NCBI GenBank assembly: GCA_039995105.1
Contig: CP146203.1
Span: 2,542,001 to 2,606,000, forward strand
Length of the DNA: 64,000 nucleotides
Origin: Jonesiaceae bacterium BS-20
Lineage (GTDB): Bacteria; Actinomycetota; Actinomycetes; Actinomycetales; Cellulomonadaceae
Direction: 5' to 3'
Under the pieces are notes generated by a model. That model was not told where the DNA came from. It ran no database searches and saw nothing but the letters and a program-made list of their open reading frames with translations. This document shows, piece after piece, positions 58,796 to 64,000 of the stretch. A program made the translations under genes and the position numbers. Positions within the stretch are counted from its first letter, which is position 1. The number at the start of each line of letters is the position of its first letter.

Positions 58796-59227
58796 CTAAG
58801 AACGTCGCCGTTTGCGTTGGATCTTCTCAATTCCTATGACAATCAGCCCCGTTACCCAAATGAGCGCGCTGACTACTCCGAGGATAAAGATAAAGCCTAT
58901 GTACCCGTAGAACGGCTCGGGGTCGACTGCAAAAACTGAGAGTACTCCAGCCAAAAGAAATGGAACTATCAGCAGCGTGGAAGTCAGCACCAACATGATT
59001 GGGTGAAAACTACGCCTACCGGCAGCCGCGTCTGATTCAGACCTAGCTTCCCCGGGTGGTGCCATTGCCGCTAGGTCGAGGTAGCGCTGGTCTTCCACCG
59101 GGAGCGTTAGGTGCCCTGTTTCTGGCCTCGGCCAGTACGGCAACGGCGCTGCCTTGACCGTACGCAAATGCGGGGGCGCAAATCGCTCCTGTGACCGTGG
59201 CACCGCGGGGTGATCGGAGTCGTTCAT
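58796..59227 (-). CDS. Hypothetical small membrane protein
   Basis: 143 residues. A Pro-rich soluble N-terminus (~75 residues) is followed by two hydrophobic segments (about 76-98 and 107-130) and a basic end (EKIQRKRRRS). Not recognised. Same strand as rlmN, 75 nt upstream of it; possibly cotranscribed. Confidence 0.6.
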   Translation of the reverse strand: MNDSDHPAVPRSQERFAPPHLRTVKAAPLPYWPRPETGHLTLPVEDQRYLDLAAMAPPGEARSESDAAAGRRSFHPIMLVLTSTLLIVPFLLAGVLSVFAVDPEPFYGYIGFIFILGVVSALIWVTGLIVIGIEKIQRKRRRS

Positions 59228-59426
59228 GGGGTCATTCTACTTGTTTGGTCAGATCAAGCGTCGTCCGCAGCAGTATGGAGAAACCAGGCCGTATTGAGGA
59301 CATAGAAGTTTTCAAATTGCAATGAAATTCCCTAAAAACGGAATCACTCACGCCCGTCTTAACGCCGTCAACCTAACCGGCTATGTTCACAGTAACAGGT
59401 TCATTTTCAACGTCGAAGGGTTCGCA

Positions 59427-61130
59427 ATGTCCGCTAATAAGTCACAGTTACCTCCACTTACCATTGGGACGGACAGCGAGGTTGACATCCTTGTAGTTGG
59501 TTCCGGGACGGGCATGGCGGCAGCGCTGTCCGCCCAAGAGTCCGGACTTGACGTTCTTATCATTGAGAAGTCGCAGTACGTGGGTGGGTCCACCGCACTA
59601 TCCGGAGGCGCCTTTTGGGTTCCTGGTAACTCCATCCTCAAGGAAAATGGGGCAGATACCGATCCGGACCGGGCACGCACTTACTTAGAAAACGTAGTGG
59701 GTGATTCTGCCCCGGCCGCACGCTGGCAGGCCTACCTTGACCACGGACCCGCGGCGATTGACATGATCCGCCGTAATACCCCCATGGAATTCATGTGGGG
59801 CCAGGACTACGCCGACTATCACTCAGAACTTCCTGGCGCAGCGGTAACCGGCCGGTCCGTTGAATGCCAACCCTTCAACGCCTCCAAGTTGGGCTCCGAG
59901 CGTGCCCGCCTGCGCCCCTCATCCATGGGTGCTCCCATCCCCATGCCGGTTACTTCCGCTGACTATAAGTGGATGAACCTGATGGCCAAGGTACCCCACC
60001 GAGGGTTTGGTCGCGCCGGTAAGCGAGCATTCCAGGGAATTGGCGGCATGGCACTGGGACGTGAGTACCTCGCCGGTGGCCAAGCCATTGCGGCCGGTAT
60101 GTTTGCCGGGGTACTCAATATGTCCACGCCTATTTGGACAGAGACCTCGTTGATTAAGTTGTTGACTGACGAGTCCGGTGCTGTCACCGGCGCTGTCGTT
60201 GAGCAGCACGGTAAGCAGATCACCGTGACTACCCGTAAGGGCGTCATCCTCGCCGCCGGTGGGTTTGACCACGATGAAAAGATGCGCACCGAGTTCCAGT
60301 CCCCCACATTTACCGGTTCTTGGTCACTGGGTAACGCTGCCAACACCGGTGACGCTATTCGGGTTGGGCAAGAGGTTGGTGGCGCAACCACCCTCATGGA
60401 TCAGGCTTGGTGGTTCCCAGCGGTGGCCTCCCCCGATGGCGGCCAGCCAGGCGTCATGTTGGCTGAGCGTTCACTGCCCGGCTCGTTCATTGTTGATGGC
60501 TCCGGTAAGCGGTTCATCAACGAGTCAATTGACTACATGACCTTTGGCCAAACGGTCCTGAAGCGTGACCTCGATGGTAATCCTGTTGGTGACATGTGGA
60601 TTGTCTTTGACCAGGAGTACCGCAACTCCTACTTGTTTGCGGCCGTGGTCTACCCGCGGATGCCAATTCCTGACGCTTGGTATGAGGCGGGTATTGCGGT
60701 TAAGGCTGACTCACCAAGGGAGCTGGCCGCTAAGGCGGGCCTGCCCGTTGACGCGTTTGCGGACCAGTTCGCTCGCTTCAACACCTTGGCCAAGGCCGGC
60801 AAGGATGACGACTTCAACCGTGGCGCCGCAGCCTACGACCGGTACTACGGCGACCCCACCGTTACGCCCAACCCCAACCTGCGTCAGCTGACCAAGGGCC
60901 CGCTGTACGCGGTGCGCGTGGTCTGCGGTGACCTAGGCACCTGCGGTGGTCTCAAGGCGGATGAGTACGGCCGGGTGCAGCGCGAGGATGACTCCGTGAT
61001 TGACGGACTGTACGCAATTGGTAACACGGCCGGTAACGTCTTTGGCAAGTCGTACCCGGGTGCTGGCGCAACAATCGGCCAGGGCATTGTATTTGGCCAC
61101 ATCGCGGCCCAGCACGCCAAGAACCGCTGA
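59427..61130 (+). CDS. FAD-dependent dehydrogenase, 3-ketosteroid delta-1-dehydrogenase-like
   Basis: 567 residues from ATG 59427 (RBS GAAGGG); an upstream frame adds 35 residues of no clear nature. The FAD-binding Rossmann motif VVGSGTGMAAALSA (about 22-35), STALSGGAFWVPGN, FINESIDYMTFGQ and the C-terminal SYPGAGATIGQGIVFG fit the FAD-binding_2 family; the Tyr and Gly of the SYPGAGATIG motif correspond to catalytic residues of KstD. No other steroid-degradation genes are present, so it may act on another substrate. Confidence 0.85.
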   Translation: MSANKSQLPPLTIGTDSEVDILVVGSGTGMAAALSAQESGLDVLIIEKSQYVGGSTALSGGAFWVPGNSILKENGADTDPDRARTYLENVVGDSAPAARWQAYLDHGPAAIDMIRRNTPMEFMWGQDYADYHSELPGAAVTGRSVECQPFNASKLGSERARLRPSSMGAPIPMPVTSADYKWMNLMAKVPHRGFGRAGKRAFQGIGGMALGREYLAGGQAIAAGMFAGVLNMSTPIWTETSLIKLLTDESGAVTGAVVEQHGKQITVTTRKGVILAAGGFDHDEKMRTEFQSPTFTGSWSLGNAANTGDAIRVGQEVGGATTLMDQAWWFPAVASPDGGQPGVMLAERSLPGSFIVDGSGKRFINESIDYMTFGQTVLKRDLDGNPVGDMWIVFDQEYRNSYLFAAVVYPRMPIPDAWYEAGIAVKADSPRELAAKAGLPVDAFADQFARFNTLAKAGKDDDFNRGAAAYDRYYGDPTVTPNPNLRQLTKGPLYAVRVVCGDLGTCGGLKADEYGRVQREDDSVIDGLYAIGNTAGNVFGKSYPGAGATIGQGIVFGHIAAQHAKNR

Positions 61131-61168
61131 CCTCCCCACCACTAACGTAGGGTAGCTGCGATAACTTG

Positions 61169-61208
61169 AGTGCGGCATCGGGAAGGTCTTTCTTCTCGAT
61201 GCCGCACT
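61169..61208. terminator. Hairpin between KstD-like gene and MFS remnant
   Basis: AGTGCGGCATCG (61169-61180) pairs with CGATGCCGCACT (61197-61208), with a GGAAG/CTTCT inner stem. It carries the recurring CGATGCCGCACTT core; bidirectional between convergent genes. Confidence 0.65.
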
Positions 61209-61252
61209 TACGTTGTTCCCGGGGGTCCGTCGATTGCTACAAAAATTTGGTG

Positions 61253-62254
61253 CTAACTAACGGACTCCAGTTGTCCGCTGCGTGGCCGCGCCCAAACCAG
61301 CATGACGGCAGCGGCCAACAGGAGCGCTGAGATCATCGAAACTGCTTGCAGCACCAGAACTACGGCAATCAGAGCCAGAGCACAGGACAACACCAGCAGA
61401 CGCCAGCCGCCCTGCTGTTCAAGTAGGAAACTACCGGCTAGCCGTCCCGCCAACACACCCGCGACCAGAACCGCGGTCGCCACGGCACCTTGAGCTGCGG
61501 AAATACCGGCAACATCGATCAAGAACAGCGCGGTCCAGAACACGATCGACCACTCCAACGCGATCACGACCGCCATGAGCGCGATTGGGTGCTTTGCTAG
61601 ACCTCGCGCTTGGGACGCGCTATGTTGCCCTGTCGTTGCTGTTGATGCCGTTGATGCCGCCGGTGCCTGGTCTAGTGGTTGGTCGGTGGCAACTTCGATG
61701 ATCGAGTGATCCGGAATCAAGTCCTTGTTGCGGTACGCGCCCACGAGCAGTGGCAGTGCGAGAACAAGCAATGCCACAATCTGCAGGCCCGGATAGGCCC
61801 GCCACCCAAAGACCGAGCCGGCCAAAACTGGCAGAAGGAGCACGCACGCCAGCGAGGCAATAGAAAACGTAACGCTGAACTCGCCAATCATGCGGGCCGA
61901 TCTAGCGCGGTGGATGAGCACAAGAATATTTTGCCCCACCAACAAGATCCCGGTCATTGCCAGCCCCAGAAAGAACATGGCGGTGATGGAAACTGCTGAG
62001 TTTGGGGCTACCACTAGGCCAACCGCTCCCGTGCCGGTCAAGGTCAGGACCAAAGCCAACGAGTTGAGGCGGCCAATACATTTTCTGATCGGTTCCGCTG
62101 CCATGGAAAAGACCATTCCGCCGACAGCCATCATGGTCATGTGCAGCGATTCAATGCACCGGCGGAAAATTTTTGGTTCCTGAGTTCCTTTAAAAGTATG
62201 CCAACACCGGCATGAGCGCCACCAAAACTGCAAGAGCAACAACGCTGACCGCAA
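61253..62254 (-). pseudogene. MFS transporter remnant, truncated at both ends
   Basis: The 333-codon frame contains eight to nine MFS membrane segments. It begins inside what is normally segment 2 (MTMMAVGGMVFSMAAEPIRK) and ends after segment 10 (MLVWARPRSGQLESVS); segments 1 and 11-12 are missing. The first ~25 residues overlap the end of the DUF202 gene (62190-62567) in another frame and look non-native. MFS proteins of this type are usually ~400 residues. It is therefore probably a decayed or partly deleted transporter; a functional short protein is less likely. Confidence 0.65.
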
Positions 62255-62567
62255 CCATGGCTAGGGGTAGGGCCCCGCGGGGCCCAAATGTGCCATGTGT
62301 TTTGAGCAGGTGATGGGACCTACGGTACCGCAGCCGCATCCAGATCAGCGCACCAAGCCCTAAGACCACGCCCGTGATTCCGATGATAATTGGAATCACC
62401 CCGCCCATCGCCGGCGCCACGTAGTGGGTTGCCACCCCGGAACCCGCAACAACGCCAATCGCGGTCCGTTGCCAAGCTAAGAACGTCCGCTCGGCCGCCA
62501 GTCCGGCATCAACAACCACGTCTGAGGCCGGCTCATCGGGATCGAGCGTAACCTGTTGCCCGGTCAA
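62190..62567 (-). CDS. DUF202 family membrane protein, second of a pair
   Basis: 125 residues. AERTFLAWQRTAIGVVAGSG is the DUF202 signature; three membrane segments follow. Its start overlaps the stop of the first DUF202 gene by 4 bp (62564-62567). The function is unknown; pairs like YidG/YidH are common. Confidence 0.87.
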   Translation of the reverse strand: MTGQQVTLDPDEPASDVVVDAGLAAERTFLAWQRTAIGVVAGSGVATHYVAPAMGGVIPIIIGITGVVLGLGALIWMRLRYRRSHHLLKTHGTFGPRGALPLAMVAVSVVALAVLVALMPVLAYF

Positions 62568-62938
62568 GAACTGCTACCTTCCAGGATCAAGCCCAATCCC
62601 AGAACAATGACTACAACGGTTAACACCACGCTGATCACCACGGACATGGAAGGGCCGTGCAGTGGCGTGTTCGTGCGCAGGGCACGCTCGTTACGAGTCC
62701 AAGCCACCCACGCGTAGATTGGCGTGGCCAGCCCCAAGGCCAAGAACAAGATGGTTGCAACGGTTCGCAGAGTCGGCTGCAGCGGAATATCCAGGGCTTC
62801 GAGTGCGAGCGCACCGGCGATGAATGCCAAGGACGTTCTGATCCACGCCAAGAATGTACGCTCGTTAGCCATGGTGAACCGGGGGTCCGGGTCAGAGCCG
62901 TGGCGGAACACGCTGCGTGGGAATCGTTTATCAGTCAC
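62564..62938 (-). CDS. DUF202 family membrane protein (YidH-like), first of a pair
   Basis: 124 residues. FTMANERTFLAWIRTSLAFI is the DUF202 signature, with three membrane segments after it. It is translationally coupled to the second DUF202 gene. The N-terminus is basic (RFPRSVFRHGSDPD). Confidence 0.88.
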   Translation of the reverse strand: MTDKRFPRSVFRHGSDPDPRFTMANERTFLAWIRTSLAFIAGALALEALDIPLQPTLRTVATILFLALGLATPIYAWVAWTRNERALRTNTPLHGPSMSVVISVVLTVVVIVLGLGLILEGSSS

Positions 62939-63074
62939 TCCCCTAGCCTACTGACTATGTCTACTGACCCGGACACTGACCCTCTTAGATTTGTAGGACC
63001 AGCCGCACTCCTCAATTGAAACCATGCGTATCCGTCTAAGTATCCGCTGCGTTGCGCAGCCTCTCACGAAGTCA

Positions 63075-63572
63075 TCAGGAAGAAAGGTCCTGGATAAAGG
63101 CCTCCGACGTGGAGCGCAGTTCCGCCAAAAAGCCTTCAAATTGCTTCAACAGATCATCCGGATATGAACTCATCGTTGCCCGTAAACGCAACGCCAGCGG
63201 TTCAAAGAATGCGTCTGCGACTTCCTGCACCCCGGACGTGGAATGCAAAGTGACGATCCGGCGGTCGACATGAACACGACTTCGTACTATGTGCCCCGCC
63301 TCCTCAAGTCGATTGAGCAGTGACGAGGTTGCCCCCGAAGTCAAGCCGATCCGCTTGCTGAGGCGGGCGGGCGAAAGGGGTGTTCCGCGCTCTTCAGCCT
63401 CGAGAATTTCGATCACCGCGACAGCGTCTGTCGCGTAAAGGTTAAGGCTCCCGGCAAAGCGCTTACTAATTTCTGCCGCAACAGCTCCGTATGAGCGCAG
63501 GCCGTCCATTACCTTTTCGAGATGTGCTGGCTCGTTCGTTGCTAATGCCTCGTCGTGGCTCTGGCTCGTCAT
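63075..63572 (-). CDS. MarR family transcriptional regulator
   Basis: 165 residues. The winged HTH is clear: LSKRIGLTSGATSSLLNRLE as the recognition part and VHVDRRIVTLHST as the wing. It is divergent from the MFS gene at 63680 with ~107 bp between, the usual layout for a repressor and its efflux target. Confidence 0.9.
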   Translation of the reverse strand: MTSQSHDEALATNEPAHLEKVMDGLRSYGAVAAEISKRFAGSLNLYATDAVAVIEILEAEERGTPLSPARLSKRIGLTSGATSSLLNRLEEAGHIVRSRVHVDRRIVTLHSTSGVQEVADAFFEPLALRLRATMSSYPDDLLKQFEGFLAELRSTSEAFIQDLSS

Positions 63573-63605
63573 TTCTCTTCGTCTCCCTGGTCAGTCACTC
63601 TACAT

Positions 63606-63634
63606 TTGACAAGCTATCACACAGAGAAGTATCT
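63606..63634 (+). promoter_or_regulatory. Candidate promoter of the right-end MFS gene
   Basis: TTGACA at 63606-63611 with a weak -10 (GTATCT, 63629-63634) 17 nt later, ahead of RBS GGAGG at 63667. Confidence 0.4.
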
Positions 63635-63679
63635 TCACCATGCAATCACTTGTTAATAAAGGCTCTTGGAGGCTGCTGG

Positions 63680-64000
63680 ATGTCGCGCATTTCGACAAAA
63701 ACCAATCGTTGGCTGGGATTAATAGCCATCGCGTTAGGAGTAGCATTGATTGTGGTTGATACCACGATCGTGAATGTGATCACGCCGTCTGTAATTGAAG
63801 ACATCGGTATTAACTCAACCCAGGCACAATGGATCCAAGGGTCCTATGCGATCATCTTCGCTGCTCTGCTCCTGCTTGTTGGCCGAGTGTCCGACCTCTT
63901 AGGTGCGCGGGCGGTGTTCATTTGGGGAGTCATCGGTTTTGGCTTGACCAGCCTCATGGCTGGCCTGGCCCAAACGGGAGAAATCTTGATTCTTGCGCGC
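63680..64000 (+). CDS. DHA2-type MFS transporter, N-terminal part (3' end outside window)
   Basis: 107 residues are visible from ATG 63680 (RBS GGAGG 8 nt upstream). Segment 1 ends VVDTTIVNVITPSV, the DHA2 signature, and motif A-like LVGRVSDLLGARAVF follows segment 2. It is the third DHA2 pump in the window. Divergent MarR regulator upstream. Confidence 0.88.
   Translation, partial: MSRISTKTNRWLGLIAIALGVALIVVDTTIVNVITPSVIEDIGINSTQAQWIQGSYAIIFAALLLLVGRVSDLLGARAVFIWGVIGFGLTSLMAGLAQTGEILILAR

Overview
The window reads as chromosome of a mid/high-GC Actinomycetota, most likely Micrococcales/Actinomycetales. The support is actinobacterial gene families (Septum_form lipoprotein, DUF5063 next to recR, LytR_C protein, DUF222/HNH '13E12' protein, F420-type LLM oxidoreductase), a small SRP RNA beside tRNA-Ser, and frequent GTG/TTG starts. 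I cannot name the genus. There are no rRNA genes, CRISPR arrays or complete insertion sequences. Both ends cut genes: a penicillin-binding protein at the left and an MFS pump at the right.

Layout. 1-2.0 kb: class A PBP C-terminus and a metallophosphoesterase. 2.1-2.5 kb: two identical tRNA-Pro(TGG)/terminator cassettes. 2.6-4.5 kb: small membrane and secreted genes, two of them broken by in-frame TAA codons. 4.7-8.6 kb: amino-acid biosynthesis (DAHP synthase with an aromatic leader peptide, asd, lysC). 8.8-11 kb: ABC-2 exporter. 11.1-16.7 kb: DUF5063-recR-unknown-dnaX. 17-20 kb: metQNI methionine importer behind a long structured leader. 20.3-21.2 kb: degenerate repeats, SRP RNA, tRNA-Ser. 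21.3-32.3 kb: accessory genes (phosphotransferase, SOS-boxed HNH protein, aldo/keto reductase, YnfM-type MFS with divergent LysR, class V aminotransferase) with tandem repeats between them. 32.6-36.8 kb: SPFH/zinc-ribbon/small membrane module and DUF808. 37-47.6 kb: ParB-like small protein, LytR_C protein, uracil permease, DUF4190, GH81 glucanase, LLM oxidoreductase, two unknown proteins, M15 carboxypeptidase. 47.9-56.8 kb: multidrug-efflux island, with two TetR+DHA2-MFS pairs in mirror orientation around an RND pump. 57.4-64 kb: rlmN, KstD-like flavoprotein, a doubly truncated MFS remnant, a DUF202 pair, and MarR divergent from another DHA2 MFS.

The most notable signals are regulatory or structural rather than a new enzyme system: a WYWRF leader peptide with mutually exclusive hairpins before DAHP synthase; a ~265-nt multi-hairpin leader before metQNI with no recognisable SAM core; a GAAC-N4-GTTC SOS box at the HNH gene; two neighbouring genes each interrupted by one TAA; a dispersed palindrome family with core CGATGCC/GGCATCG; and a 46-bp echo of rlmN in the adjacent intergenic region. 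All family assignments come from reading motifs by eye; no database search was run.
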